A stretch of 49,816 nt of DNA from JOPF133 sp052144935 (GTDB lineage Bacteria > Acidobacteriota > Terriglobia > Bryobacterales > Bryobacteraceae), in assembly GCA_052144935.1 (NCBI GenBank), contig JBKQPR010000263.1, positions 1 to 49,816 of the forward strand. The letters are read 5' to 3'. Of this stretch, positions 9,037 to 18,193 are shown one piece after another. The stretch's first letter is position 1. Every line of letters begins with the position of its first letter. The translations under genes and the position numbers were made by a program. A model generated the notes under the pieces. It worked only from the letters and a program-made list of their open reading frames with translations. It did not search any database and was not told the origin of the DNA.

Positions 9037-11529
9037 CTAACGCATGCCCCACCTTGCCGCCGCGCGGTACTCCGGGACGGCCTCGACGGCCTTCAATCGC
9101 AACACCACCCCGTTAGCCGAATAGGCCGGGCGGGCCGACGGCGGCAGATAGATCGGAGCATCCTTGCGCAGTCCCAGAACCTGCAACTCCAGCCCGTGCT
9201 TGAGCGCATCTTGAGGCACGCGCCACAAGCCCAGCTCCAGCGGCGCGCCATGATAAAAATCGTCGGTGAGCAACCTTCCGCCCGCATAGAGCCGCGCTAC
9301 ATCGCCTTCATACGCGATCCTCAGAATGGTGCGATTAGCCGCGGATGCATCGACCTGGATGGACCAACGGGCGGCGCGCGAAAAATCCGCGTCCACCGGA
9401 GCCATCGCCACCTCTTTGCCCATGCGTGGCAGCGGCGTCGCCCCGGCTTTGGCAAGCTGGCGCACGGTGGTATTCACCTGGACCGCGGTATTCAATGGGG
9501 CCAGCTCAGGCGCCTCCGTGTAGCGCTCAAAGATGCCGTCGCGCCCGGCCGGGCGGAAGCCATCCACGCCGCGAGTCAGGCCCGGAAAAATCGCGAATGA
9601 AAGGCGCGACCGGTCGTTGGAACGCAGATCCATACGGTCCTGCGAGAACCAGACGTCCGCATCCGAGATCACCAGACGCTCGGTTCCCGCAACCGGGGCT
9701 TTCCACAAATTGCGCGCCCGCTCACGAGACAGCACCACGATATCCGAGCTCTGCCGGTTGCCCCCGCTGACATGAATAGCCACCGCGGCGCACGCTACAA
9801 CTCCGTCGACGTAGACCATGCCACCCTCCCTTCGGATGCGGCCGCCGGGGGCTTCAATGGTCACGCCCAACGTCTCCCCAAAGGCGAATTGCGGAGCAAT
9901 TCCCGGCCAGGCGAAGAACACGTACAAATGTTGGTCCGGCAAGCGGCTGACCGGCTGCGCCGTGGCATACGCCAGTGTGGCGGCTCCGATTGGCATGTTG
10001 ACCGGCCAGAAAGTATATGCCCCGCTGGGGATATCCAAGGGCTGCCGCGGCAGGCTAAGTTCGCCGCCGGCGAGTTTAATGCGCGCCTGGAAACCCTTCC
10101 GCTCCGGCAGCGCTGCGCCCTTTTGATAATTCTCAATGAACAAGAATCCGCGCTCGCCATTTCCGCGCATGGCGACGCGAGGTGTGACGGTGTCATCCCT
10201 TGACGTGGGCCTGGATTTTGGCTGCTCGACGGGAAAGCTGGCGGTCATTGGGGCAAGATCCGCTCCGAAATCGTTCAGGAAGAGATGAAACGTCTTGAGA
10301 TCGCGAAACGAATCGCGCATTTGTCCGAACTCGCCCAGCGGCGCCTGAAAATCGTAGCTCTTCACCGGGACATCGTTGGGATAGCCGGTAGCCTGCGATT
10401 CCTGCAGCGTGGTCAGTTTGCCCTCCGGATTCGTGCCGCCATGGAACATGTAGTAACCGTAGAGCGTCACCCCGGAGCCAAGCTTGGCGTTATCCACCGC
10501 GGCGATATCGCAGGCGCTCATCACGGGCCGGCGATGGTAAGCGAGTTCCATGCCTCCAGCCATTTCGGCGGTCAGGAACGGCCGCCCCGCAAAACGCGCA
10601 TCGATCTCCGGATGCTTCGATTTCAAATCCATACCTACGTTCTCTTCGCAGCGGATGGGCGTGAAGAAATAGTGCGGGCTGGGCGCTAGCTCGGCCAGTT
10701 GGCGATACCAGAAACCATCCGGATACCCGCCGAATACGGGGACCACATCGCGCGAAGGCACGTCGGCGTTATCCCAGCCGGTGACCGTGTAGAACGGGGC
10801 GTCGATACCTGCTTCCCGCGCCATCCGCCGCAGGGTGAGGATATGCTCTTCGCCCTTCCCCGGGCCGTGCGAATGGTATTCGTTCTCGATCTGGACGCCT
10901 ACGATTGGCCCGCCATCCTTCCAGTACAACCCCTTCAACTGGCGGCCGATCTCGCCGTAAAAGCGCGCCACATACCGTAAATACGCAGGATCGTTTTGCC
11001 GCACTTTCGTCTTGGCCGGCAGCCAGTCGGGCAGGCCTCCGTTGCGAACCTCGCCATGATCCCATGGGCCCACGCGGACCCACACGTAGAGTCCGTTCTT
11101 GGCAGCCAACTCCACGAACCGGCGCAAATCGCGCTGGCCGGACCAGTCGAATTGGCCTTCGACTTCTTCGTGGTGAATCCAAAAGATATACGTCGAGACG
11201 ATGTGAATGCCGCCGGCCTTCATCTTGAGCAGTTCGTCCTCCCACTCCTCGGCTGGATAGCGCGAATAGTGGAATTCGCCCATCACGGGGAACCAGGGCT
11301 TGCCATCGAGAGTGAGATAGCGGCTGTTGATGCCGAGGGTTTGACCGTCGGGAGAGCGTCCGCCGGCCTCGAATGGCAGCGGCTCGGGGGCGCCGGGAAT
11401 AGCGCTTGCATCGATATAGATATTGCTGTGAGCGTCCCGGCCGGCAGGCTCGGCCACGCTATGCCAGCACGCGCAGAGCACGGCCGCCAAGACCATCAGG
11501 CAACCCGCCGATGCGTACCGGGAAGGCAA
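9037..11529 (-). CDS. GH35 beta-galactosidase, exported
   Basis: 830 residues. The N-terminal region matches glycosyl hydrolase family 35: GEFHYSRYPAEEWEDELLKM, ADWL-like GLPDWL, acid/base E217 in VQIENEY, and nucleophile E322 in FLTAEMAGG. A signal sequence spans about residues 8-27; LCAC near residue 21 could be a poor lipobox, so a lipoprotein is possible. The C-terminal half is beta-rich, as in larger GH35 enzymes. The enzyme would release terminal beta-galactose from oligosaccharides such as xyloglucan or galactan side chains. Start is TTG 11529; an in-frame ATG at 11496 is the alternative. TAGACT at 11539-11544 lies 9 nt before the TTG, suggesting a nearly leaderless transcript. Confidence 0.85.
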   Translation of the reverse strand: MPSRYASAGCLMVLAAVLCACWHSVAEPAGRDAHSNIYIDASAIPGAPEPLPFEAGGRSPDGQTLGINSRYLTLDGKPWFPVMGEFHYSRYPAEEWEDELLKMKAGGIHIVSTYIFWIHHEEVEGQFDWSGQRDLRRFVELAAKNGLYVWVRVGPWDHGEVRNGGLPDWLPAKTKVRQNDPAYLRYVARFYGEIGRQLKGLYWKDGGPIVGVQIENEYHSHGPGKGEEHILTLRRMAREAGIDAPFYTVTGWDNADVPSRDVVPVFGGYPDGFWYRQLAELAPSPHYFFTPIRCEENVGMDLKSKHPEIDARFAGRPFLTAEMAGGMELAYHRRPVMSACDIAAVDNAKLGSGVTLYGYYMFHGGTNPEGKLTTLQESQATGYPNDVPVKSYDFQAPLGEFGQMRDSFRDLKTFHLFLNDFGADLAPMTASFPVEQPKSRPTSRDDTVTPRVAMRGNGERGFLFIENYQKGAALPERKGFQARIKLAGGELSLPRQPLDIPSGAYTFWPVNMPIGAATLAYATAQPVSRLPDQHLYVFFAWPGIAPQFAFGETLGVTIEAPGGRIRREGGMVYVDGVVACAAVAIHVSGGNRQSSDIVVLSRERARNLWKAPVAGTERLVISDADVWFSQDRMDLRSNDRSRLSFAIFPGLTRGVDGFRPAGRDGIFERYTEAPELAPLNTAVQVNTTVRQLAKAGATPLPRMGKEVAMAPVDADFSRAARWSIQVDASAANRTILRIAYEGDVARLYAGGRLLTDDFYHGAPLELGLWRVPQDALKHGLELQVLGLRKDAPIYLPPSARPAYSANGVVLRLKAVEAVPEYRAAARWGMR

Positions 11530-11538
11530 CAGAGCTTG

Positions 11539-11544
11539 AGTCTA
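11539..11544 (-). promoter_or_regulatory. TANNNT -10-like hexamer before the GH35 gene
   Basis: TAGACT on the minus strand ends 9 nt before the TTG start and no Shine-Dalgarno sequence is present. The pattern recurs at many starts in this window. No clear -35 was recognised. Confidence 0.35.
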
Positions 11545-11696
11545 GCAGCAGGAGGGATTGGCCAAATCCGACTTTGGTTGGAGTGCGGGCGGATAAAAGG
11601 GGCAGGTGACGAAAGGCGAATCGTCCCACCAGCTCTTCAGGAAATGTTCAAACCTGGGGCGCGCCTCTGGCGCGTGGACCGGCCAGGAGGCCCGTC

Positions 11697-12341
11697 CTAC
11701 AAATGTTCCAGGCCCCGCTTTAGAGCCGCAATCACCGCTTGGGTGCGGTCACTCACGCCGAGGCGTTCTAGAATTACGCTCACGTGGCATTTCACGGTCG
11801 CCTCCGTAATGCGCAACGCTGTCCCGATACCTTTGTTCGTTTTGCCCTGAACTAATAGCGAAAGCACTTCACGCTCCCGCGGGCTCAAATCGGAATTCGG
11901 CGTGCGCGTGGCCAGGCTGCGCGCCAAACCGGAAGGCAGGAACCGCTTACCGGCGTACACCCGGCGAATGGCGTCCACCAGCGTGTCATTCGACATCGCT
12001 TTGATCAGGTATCCGGCCGCGCCCGCGGCTAGCGCCTGATGTATATCCTCATCGCCCTCGTAGGTGGTCAGCACCACGCAACGTGCGCTGCCATCTTCCT
12101 GACGTATGGCCCGTAGCGCGTCCAGACCGCTCATGCCCGGCAGCCTCAGGTCCATCAACGTAACATCGGGGCGCCGCTCGCGGAATATGCGCACGGCGTC
12201 CTCGCCGGACCCGGCTTGCGCGCACACCTTCATATCCGGCTGCGCGTCGATAATCGCGGCGATCCCCAGACGCATGGTGGGATGATCGTCCACGACCAGT
12301 ACGCCGAATTTTTCGGCTCCGATTTTTTCAAGCATGGTCAT
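11697..12341 (-). CDS. NarL/FixJ-family response regulator
   Basis: 214 residues. The receiver domain (residues about 13-130) has the acidic pair D18-D19, phosphoacceptor D64 (TLMDLRLPG), T92/T93 and K114 (YLIKAM). A LuxR-type helix-turn-helix spans about 151-205 (LSPREREVLSLLVQGKTNKG). The start is ATG 12341, because its ATGA overlaps the TGA stop of the kinase gene, giving translational coupling; longer upstream readings only translate the kinase gene in another frame. It is the transcription factor partner of the propeller kinase. The GH35 gene downstream, 168 nt away on the same strand, is a candidate target (inference). Confidence 0.9.
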   Translation of the reverse strand: MTMLEKIGAEKFGVLVVDDHPTMRLGIAAIIDAQPDMKVCAQAGSGEDAVRIFRERRPDVTLMDLRLPGMSGLDALRAIRQEDGSARCVVLTTYEGDEDIHQALAAGAAGYLIKAMSNDTLVDAIRRVYAGKRFLPSGLARSLATRTPNSDLSPREREVLSLLVQGKTNKGIGTALRITEATVKCHVSVILERLGVSDRTQAVIAALKRGLEHL

Positions 12342-15310
12342 GAGCGCAAATCCATACCCAGCTTTTCCGCGGCAGCCGAGCGCACCGGCGCCTCGAAAAC
12401 CAGTTCCGTGCCCGAGCCAGGCGCGCTGCGTAGATCGAAGCTGCCGCCCAAGCGTTCGGTTCTCTCCCGCATACCCACAATTCCGAAATGCTCGCCGGCT
12501 ACGGCCAGCGCCTCTTCCGGATCGAAGCCGCAACCATCGTCGGCCACGCGCATGCGGATTTTATGGTCTTCGAAAAACACTTGCAACCGCACTTCTTTTG
12601 GCTGCGCATGGCGAACGGCGTTGTAGACGGCCTCGCGGGCCACCATCAGAATATCGTGCTCCACCGCCGGATCGAGCCTGGCCGGCGTGCCGAACGTTTC
12701 CAACCGCACCGGAACGCGCGACGCGTGGCTGGCCTGCTGCGCCATCTGGTCGAGCAGCGGGCCAATCTCTCCTTCGAGCGAGCCGGATCCGCTTTGCCGC
12801 AGATTCCACACCGCACGCCTGGCCTCATCCACCGTAACTCGCACCTGCGTGCGCGCGTGGTCGATCAGTTCGCGCCGGTAAGCTTCATCCACGGAACCCA
12901 GCGCGGCTACGCCTTCGAGCAGTGCGGAAACGCCGGCGCAGCCCTGAATCACGGTGTCGTGCATCTCGCGCGCCACGCGGTTGCGTTCCTCCAGCACCGC
13001 GCAGAAACGCGCATGCACCTGACGCAGGCGCAACCGGTACGCAGCTAGCGCCATCGCCAGCACCAGCCCGCCGCAGGACGCCAGAAACCACGGCGTGCGG
13101 TACAAATGCGGCCGCCAGTCGATAGGCAGAGACGCTTCAGTGAAGCTTTCCGGCATGTTCATCAGGAAAGCCTGTACGCGGAAGCGGTAATGCCTCGGAG
13201 AAAGGTTGGTGTAATACGCCACGCGCCGCCGTACGGCCTCCGTCCATTCGCGGTCGAAGCCTTCCAGCATGTAGCGGAACCCGATACGCTCCTGCGACCG
13301 CAGCCGGATGGCGCTGTAGTCGATCTGCAATTTGCCTTGCCCCGGGGGCGCCACCAGAGGCGCGGATCCCGGCATTTCGCGGCCATCCACCACGGCCTGC
13401 TCGATCACCACTTTGGGCAGCGCTTCCGGCGCTTCGAGCGGCAAAATGCGCACGGGCCCGCGGTTGCTGGGGAACCAGATCTCGCCGCCGGCGGTCAAAC
13501 AGCCCGCAGGAGACACTCCCCCGTGGATCTGCGTGGCCTCGACGCCATCCGAAAGTCCATAGAGCGTAACCGCCGGACGGAATTCGGGGTGGCGGGCGGC
13601 GCGGTCCAGATCGCTCCGCGCTACCGCCGAGATTCCGTTCGGTCCGCTCATCCAGAAGACTCCCCGCGCGTCTTCCAGAATCTGGTAAATGCTGCTGCTG
13701 GCCAAGCCTTGGGCGTTGCCGAAGCTGCTTATCTTTCCGTCGCGCCAGCGGAACAGGCCCGCACCGCGGGTACCGAACCATAGACCACTGTCCCCATCCT
13801 GATGAATCGCCCAGACTTTTTCGGAACCGAGCGCACGAGTCACGTCATCCTGCACGAAGGCTCCACCGCGCCAATGGCTGACGCCGCGTTCAGTGCCGAT
13901 CCAGACATCGCCGGCGCGATCTTCCGCGAGCGCGCGGATGCTGAAATAGGCAAGCCCATCGGCTTCGCCAAAATTAGTGAGCGCGCCGCCGTGCCACCGC
14001 GAGATGCCCTCGTCGGTGCCGATCCAGACGCTGCCGTCGCGGGTCTCAAGCAACGCGCGGACGAAGTCGTTTACCAATCCGGCGCTCTTTGTATACTGCA
14101 CGCGCCGCCCTTTTTGGATACGGAACGCTCCCTCGCCTTCCGTGCCGATCCACAGCGCGCCCGACCGCTCGCGCATGACGTTGCGTACGCGGACGCCGGG
14201 AGACGGCGGCGGCATCAACTCGGAATGGTCTCGCCGCGCGTCGATGCGGTAGAGACTGGTGCTGGCCACCCAGAGAGAGCCGTCCGCGTCGGGATAAACT
14301 GTGCCGAAATCCGCATTGGCGGTATCGGGCAATGGGAACGCATTCAGCGCCGTGCGGCTCAGGCGCAGAAGCCCCGTCTGCATGCCCGCCCAGATGTTCC
14401 GCTCGTTGTCTTCGAACAACGCCAACACCGTGCCGCTGGGCGCCGCATCCGCCGCGGCGATGGACGTGAACCGGCCGCCGGCGTAATGAGACAATCCTCC
14501 GCCGATGGTGCCGATCCACAGCGCGCCCGCGCGATCCGCCAGCAGTGACCGCACCGTGGCGCGGATGTCCGGCACCCGTTCGAAATGCCCCGTAGCGCCG
14601 CCGCCCGGCCCCATACGCTGCAAACCGGAAACGGTGCCTACCCAGATGGCTCCATCCTTGGTTTCCAGAATCGATTTGACGCGGGTTGCGCCGCCGCCGC
14701 CTTCCAGATGAAATTCCTTGCAGTCCTCGCCGTGAATGCGCAGCAGCGTCGATCCACCCACCCACAGGTTGCCGGAGCGGTCTTCGTAGATGGAATGTAC
14801 CGCGAGTGCCGGGATCCTGCCGGTTCCATCGGCGCGGTGCAGCCGGTCGCCTTCCATCCGGAATAATCCGTCGTCAGTGCCCACCCACAGCGTGCCGTTG
14901 CGATCTTCCCGCACGGCGCGCACAAATTCGTTGGTCAGTCCCTGGCCGGCTGAGTAAGCGCGAAAAACACCGTTGTGGTAGCGCAGCAGCCCCATGCCGT
15001 CGGTGCCCGCCCACAGGCTGCCGTCGCGTCCGGCGGTAAGGCAAAAGATGCTGTCCTGGCGGATCAGCGCGGTGTTATCGCGGTCGAAGAGCACGAAGCG
15101 CGCGCCGTCGAAGCGCACCAGGCCGCCGCTGGTTCCAATCCACAAATAGTGGTCGGGAGTCTGCGCGAATGCCTGGACGGTATTCTCCGGCAGGCCGTCC
15201 TGCATCTGCCAAACACGGCGGGTGTAACCATCCGGCAATTTCCTTGGAACCGCCCCGGCAAGCGGAAAAAGCACCGTAAGCAGCAACCCGGCTACCCGTA
15301 CTGAACGCAT
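12338..15310 (-). CDS. Beta-propeller sensor histidine kinase (Reg_prop, Y_Y_Y, HisKA_3, HATPase)
   Basis: About 990 residues. A signal sequence (RVAGLLLTVLFPLAGA) is followed by roughly twelve propeller blades with the repeated pattern LWIGT..GL.R, a Y_Y_Y domain (RFRVQAF region), one membrane helix (LASCGGLVLAMALAAYRL), then the kinase. The HisKA_3 phosphoacceptor is in VAREMHDTVIQG. N box EAVYNAVRHA and G boxes DDGCGF and GIVGMRERT complete the ATPase. The architecture is that of periplasmic ligand-sensing kinases like the sensor half of Bacteroides hybrid systems, except that the regulator is a separate downstream gene. Start ATG 15310 is chosen for the signal peptide; ATG 15340 is an alternative. 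Ligand unknown; carbohydrate is likely by analogy. Confidence 0.9.
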   Translation of the reverse strand: MRSVRVAGLLLTVLFPLAGAVPRKLPDGYTRRVWQMQDGLPENTVQAFAQTPDHYLWIGTSGGLVRFDGARFVLFDRDNTALIRQDSIFCLTAGRDGSLWAGTDGMGLLRYHNGVFRAYSAGQGLTNEFVRAVREDRNGTLWVGTDDGLFRMEGDRLHRADGTGRIPALAVHSIYEDRSGNLWVGGSTLLRIHGEDCKEFHLEGGGGATRVKSILETKDGAIWVGTVSGLQRMGPGGGATGHFERVPDIRATVRSLLADRAGALWIGTIGGGLSHYAGGRFTSIAAADAAPSGTVLALFEDNERNIWAGMQTGLLRLSRTALNAFPLPDTANADFGTVYPDADGSLWVASTSLYRIDARRDHSELMPPPSPGVRVRNVMRERSGALWIGTEGEGAFRIQKGRRVQYTKSAGLVNDFVRALLETRDGSVWIGTDEGISRWHGGALTNFGEADGLAYFSIRALAEDRAGDVWIGTERGVSHWRGGAFVQDDVTRALGSEKVWAIHQDGDSGLWFGTRGAGLFRWRDGKISSFGNAQGLASSSIYQILEDARGVFWMSGPNGISAVARSDLDRAARHPEFRPAVTLYGLSDGVEATQIHGGVSPAGCLTAGGEIWFPSNRGPVRILPLEAPEALPKVVIEQAVVDGREMPGSAPLVAPPGQGKLQIDYSAIRLRSQERIGFRYMLEGFDREWTEAVRRRVAYYTNLSPRHYRFRVQAFLMNMPESFTEASLPIDWRPHLYRTPWFLASCGGLVLAMALAAYRLRLRQVHARFCAVLEERNRVAREMHDTVIQGCAGVSALLEGVAALGSVDEAYRRELIDHARTQVRVTVDEARRAVWNLRQSGSGSLEGEIGPLLDQMAQQASHASRVPVRLETFGTPARLDPAVEHDILMVAREAVYNAVRHAQPKEVRLQVFFEDHKIRMRVADDGCGFDPEEALAVAGEHFGIVGMRERTERLGGSFDLRSAPGSGTELVFEAPVRSAAAEKLGMDLRS

Positions 15311-16817
15311 CCCCCACCGACCACTGAGGTATTCTATCATCACTGCGCTCGACTGTCGTTTGGATACTGCCCTGTGGTGCCTGTGGATGGCCCTCACTTT
15401 CGTAGCGCTGGCCTGCCAGCCCGGCACCGCGATGCTGCGCCGTGTCTACGAAGAAGGCCTGGCGCGGCGCGAACGCGAGTATGGCGCGGCGGACCCTCGC
15501 ACCACCCAGGCCGCGCGCGATCCGGGGCTTTTCCTCGAACGGGCGGGCGATGCGGCCGGAGCCCGCCGGGCACTGACCGCTAGCGGTGACGATTGACGAA
15601 AGCCGCTTGGCCCGGCGGCTCCGCAGACATTGGAAGACGACGCGTCGCTGGCGGCCCAAACCGAAATGAAGCTGTTTTGTATGTTGCGACAGATAACCCG
15701 AGCCCGCCTGCAGGAACTTGACCTTGCCATCGACCTCGACTCGCGCGCCGATGCCGTCACGGTTTGATATCACGCCACGGAGGCGAACTGCCAGGCACTT
15801 CCGTCCTGTCCCACAATGGTTCCGGAACACGCGAACTTGCGGGCCAAGCCTGCTCTTCAGCAGCAGGTCCAGATTGCCGTCGCCATCGAGATCGGTCGCG
15901 GCAAAGGCCCGGCTGTCTTCAGCGAAGTCGAGACCGCTCACACCGGAAAAGTCGTAATAGCGGCTCCCTCTCCGGACATAGAAGACGTTCGGCTGCCGGC
16001 CAGCCTCGCTGTACCGTTCATGCGCCGCCTGGCTGAGCGCGTTCCAGCCATTCTCGTACGTCGGCTCCGGTTTTTCCGATTCCGGCGAGGCTGCCGCGAC
16101 CTTGCGCCAGAAGAAGCTTTCGAGATCCGTCTCGGACACGTTTGTCAGCATGCCGGCGGTAATGAGAATTTCCGGCGTCCCGTCGTTGTCGAAGTCGATG
16201 CCGTCGGAAGACCACGCCCAGCGTCCCATTTCGACGCCTTCCATCGCGCCTTTTTCCTCAAACGTCCCATCGCCACGGTTTTGATACAGCGAATTGCCCT
16301 TGGCATGCCGGCGCCAGACATCCCCCGGCTGCAGATTCTTTTGGGAAACGACGCGTTGTCCGGCGTCGCTCCACAGGTTGGATACGTAGAGGTCGGGCCT
16401 ACCGTCGCCGTCGTAGTCGAACCAGGCTGCGCTCATTCCGTCACCCAGATCCTCGACCCCTCCGCGCGCCAGCAGAGTCTTGATCTTGTTCTTGGCCGTC
16501 ACCAGGGCGGGGCGGAGACCGGCCTCGGCGGCCCGCTCGAAGAGGGTCGGCCGCAGCAGGAAATCCGCGCTCTCCATCATCACGGATTCCCCGCTGTGCG
16601 GATCGAAGTAGAAGTTGGAGACGATGCCGTGTTCCGAAGGAAAGCTCCCGGTGACCACCGAGGCGTTGTTGACGTTGGTCACCGAAGGGATCACCGAGCG
16701 GCCCACCTTGTATATCCCGCCCGCCACGAGCCGCCTCAGGTTGGGCATTTCGCTGCGCTCGATGTACTCCGGGCCGAGACCGTCCACCAGCGCCACCAGC
16801 GTTTTTTGTGCGGGCAT
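15075..16817 (-). CDS. Chimeric ORF: phosphonoacetate-hydrolase-like N-terminus fused to UnbV/ASPIC-type C-terminus
   Basis: A single open frame of 580 codons joins two unrelated pieces. Residues 1-110 match the start of alkaline-phosphatase-superfamily phosphonoacetate hydrolases (LVALVDGLGPEYIE, VTNVNNASVVTGSFPSEHG). From about residue 111 (genomic position ~16487) it becomes an FG-GAP/UnbV protein: DYDGDGRPDLYVSNLW, DFDNDGTPEILIT, DLDGDGNLDLLLKS, DGIGARVEV and LHFGLG. Recognisable sequence ends near 15640. The last ~190 codons run antisense through a TPR remnant and into the kinase gene, so the natural 3' end is lost. The metal-site residues of the phosphatase barrel C-terminal half are absent, so hydrolase activity is not expected. 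TAGGCT lies 6 nt before the ATG. Whether it is expressed is unknown; it is probably a recombination scar. Confidence 0.6.
   Translation of the reverse strand: MPAQKTLVALVDGLGPEYIERSEMPNLRRLVAGGIYKVGRSVIPSVTNVNNASVVTGSFPSEHGIVSNFYFDPHSGESVMMESADFLLRPTLFERAAEAGLRPALVTAKNKIKTLLARGGVEDLGDGMSAAWFDYDGDGRPDLYVSNLWSDAGQRVVSQKNLQPGDVWRRHAKGNSLYQNRGDGTFEEKGAMEGVEMGRWAWSSDGIDFDNDGTPEILITAGMLTNVSETDLESFFWRKVAAASPESEKPEPTYENGWNALSQAAHERYSEAGRQPNVFYVRRGSRYYDFSGVSGLDFAEDSRAFAATDLDGDGNLDLLLKSRLGPQVRVFRNHCGTGRKCLAVRLRGVISNRDGIGARVEVDGKVKFLQAGSGYLSQHTKQLHFGLGRQRRVVFQCLRSRRAKRLSSIVTASGQCPAGSGRIARPFEEKPRIARGLGGARVRRAILAFAPRQAFFVDTAQHRGAGLAGQRYESEGHPQAPQGSIQTTVERSDDRIPQWSVGDAFSTGSRVAAYGAFSACRGGSKEIAGWLHPPCLADAGRPAGEYRPGIRADSRPLFVDWNQRRPGALRRRALRALRPR
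15360..15596 (+). pseudogene. Remnant of a tetratricopeptide-repeat protein gene
   Basis: A short ORF reads LRRVYEEGLARREREYGAAD, then DPRTTQAARDPGLFLERAGDAAGARRAL. This is the kinesin-light-chain-like TPR pattern (REREYGxxxPRTxxAxRDLGLFL) seen in large acidobacterial TPR proteins. It stops after 78 codons at the point where UnbV-type sequence converges on the opposite strand. No further repeats follow, so it is an N-terminal fragment. Confidence 0.55.
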
Positions 16818-16823
16818 AGATCC

Positions 16824-16829
16824 AGCCTA
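16824..16829 (-). promoter_or_regulatory. TANNNT -10-like hexamer before the chimeric gene
   Basis: TAGGCT on the minus strand ends 6 nt before the ATG at 16817, with no Shine-Dalgarno sequence. Fits the leaderless pattern seen elsewhere in the window. Confidence 0.35.
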
Positions 16830-17042
16830 GCAGCCCGCGGCGGAAACCCTTAACGCCCATATGGGCGGTTTTCGATGGACCGTCTGTCTTTTGAATCAAT
16901 CAGTTACGGGGCAGAACGGCACAAGTTGTGCCGCTTTCGAGGTTCCGCTACGGACTGCCGGCGTAACGCCCGCTGGTACTGGGAACCCACCGATTCCCGT
17001 TGCGGCGTGCCATGCCTTATGCTGGCTCTTCGCAGCTCTCCA

Positions 17043-18149
17043 ATGATTACTTCCAAACCTGCCTCTGCGACTTCCACGGCGGCGGTCTTCCGCGCTGTGG
17101 GGGAGCCGTTGAAACTGGAGCAGTTCCCCATTCCCGAGCCCCAGGGAAGCGAGGTCGTGGCCAGGGTCCTCTGCGCCACGATCTGTGGAAGCGACCTGCA
17201 TTCCTACTTTGGCCGGCGTCACTCGCCGATGCCCAGCGTGCTCGGACACGAGATGGTGGCCCGGGTTCAAGCCGTGGGTCCACGCGGAGCGACGGACTTT
17301 CGCGGCCGGCCCCTGGCGATCGGAGACCGGATCACCTGGTCCATGGTCTGGAGCTGCGGCGTGTGCTTCTATTGCCGCCGCGGCTTGCGGCCGAAATGCG
17401 AGAAGCTGATGAAGTTCGGCCACGAAGCAATCGTCCCCGGCCGGGCGCTGATCGGCGGCATGGCCGAGCACTGCCACTTGCCCGAGGGAACCGCGATCTT
17501 CCGAGTCCCCGGCAACCTTTCGGACGCGGTCGCCAGTCCCGCCAATTGTGCGACGGCGACGGTGGCGGCGCTCTTCCGGTATGCCGGCCCGGTCGCGGGC
17601 CAGGTGGTGGTGGTGCATGGAGCCGGAATGCTGGGCCAGACGGCTTGCGCGATGGCGGCCCTCGGCGGCGCGGCGCAGGTGATCGCCATCGAACCGGACG
17701 CCCGGCGGCGCGCCAAAGCCCTGCGGTTCGGCGCCACGGAAGCGCTGGACAGCGCCCGTCCCGCCAACGAAATCCTCGCCCGCGTGCGGGAACTGAGCGC
17801 CGGCCGGGGAGCCGATATCGGCCTGGAAGTGGCCGGTTACCCGGAGTCCATCGAACTCGGTGTCGGCCTGCTGCGCATGGGCGGCAGGTTGGTCATGGCC
17901 GGCGCCACGTTCCCCAGCCGCCCCGTCGAGTTGGCGGGCGAACAACTGGTGCGGCGGATGATCCACATAATGGGCGTCTACAACTACTCGCCGGAAAATC
18001 TGGAGAGCGCGCTGGCGTTTCTATCCCAAGCAATCGACCGGTATCCCTTCGAAGAGCTGGTGGGCCGGCGCTTCCCCTTGAGCGCCGTGAATGAGGCGCT
18101 CGACTACGCGGAGACCCAACGCCCGCCGCGCGTGGCCCTGATTCCGTAG
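17043..18149 (+). CDS. Zinc-type alcohol dehydrogenase, HpnZ-like (phosphonate-catabolism-associated)
   Basis: About 368 residues, medium-chain dehydrogenase. Catalytic zinc residues lie in ATICGSDLHS and LGHEMVARV; a structural zinc site is formed by CGVCFYCRRGLRPKC. The Rossmann motif is VVVHGAGMLGQTAC. Family resemblance and the adjacent phnX gene point to the dehydrogenase group named for its association with phosphonate catabolism (HpnZ, TIGR03366); this is by recall and context. ATG 17043 is chosen because the family alignment starts there; the longer reading upstream has no domain support. The stop lies 45 nt before phnX, so the two are probably one operon. It could oxidise or reduce a small alcohol/aldehyde related to phosphonoacetaldehyde. 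Confidence 0.8.
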   Translation: MITSKPASATSTAAVFRAVGEPLKLEQFPIPEPQGSEVVARVLCATICGSDLHSYFGRRHSPMPSVLGHEMVARVQAVGPRGATDFRGRPLAIGDRITWSMVWSCGVCFYCRRGLRPKCEKLMKFGHEAIVPGRALIGGMAEHCHLPEGTAIFRVPGNLSDAVASPANCATATVAALFRYAGPVAGQVVVVHGAGMLGQTACAMAALGGAAQVIAIEPDARRRAKALRFGATEALDSARPANEILARVRELSAGRGADIGLEVAGYPESIELGVGLLRMGGRLVMAGATFPSRPVELAGEQLVRRMIHIMGVYNYSPENLESALAFLSQAIDRYPFEELVGRRFPLSAVNEALDYAETQRPPRVALIP

Positions 18150-18158
18150 GCCGGGACA

Positions 18159-18193
18159 CAGGAGACAAAGCGGGAGACAGAGCAGGAGACAAG
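18159..18193 (+). repeat. Three 12-nt tandem units containing GGAGACA ahead of phnX
   Basis: CAGGAGACAAAG, CGGGAGACAGAG and CAGGAGACAAG follow each other directly and end at the phnX ATG (18194). Each unit carries a GGAG Shine-Dalgarno core; only the last (GGAG at 18185-18188) is at usable spacing. Confidence 0.6.
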
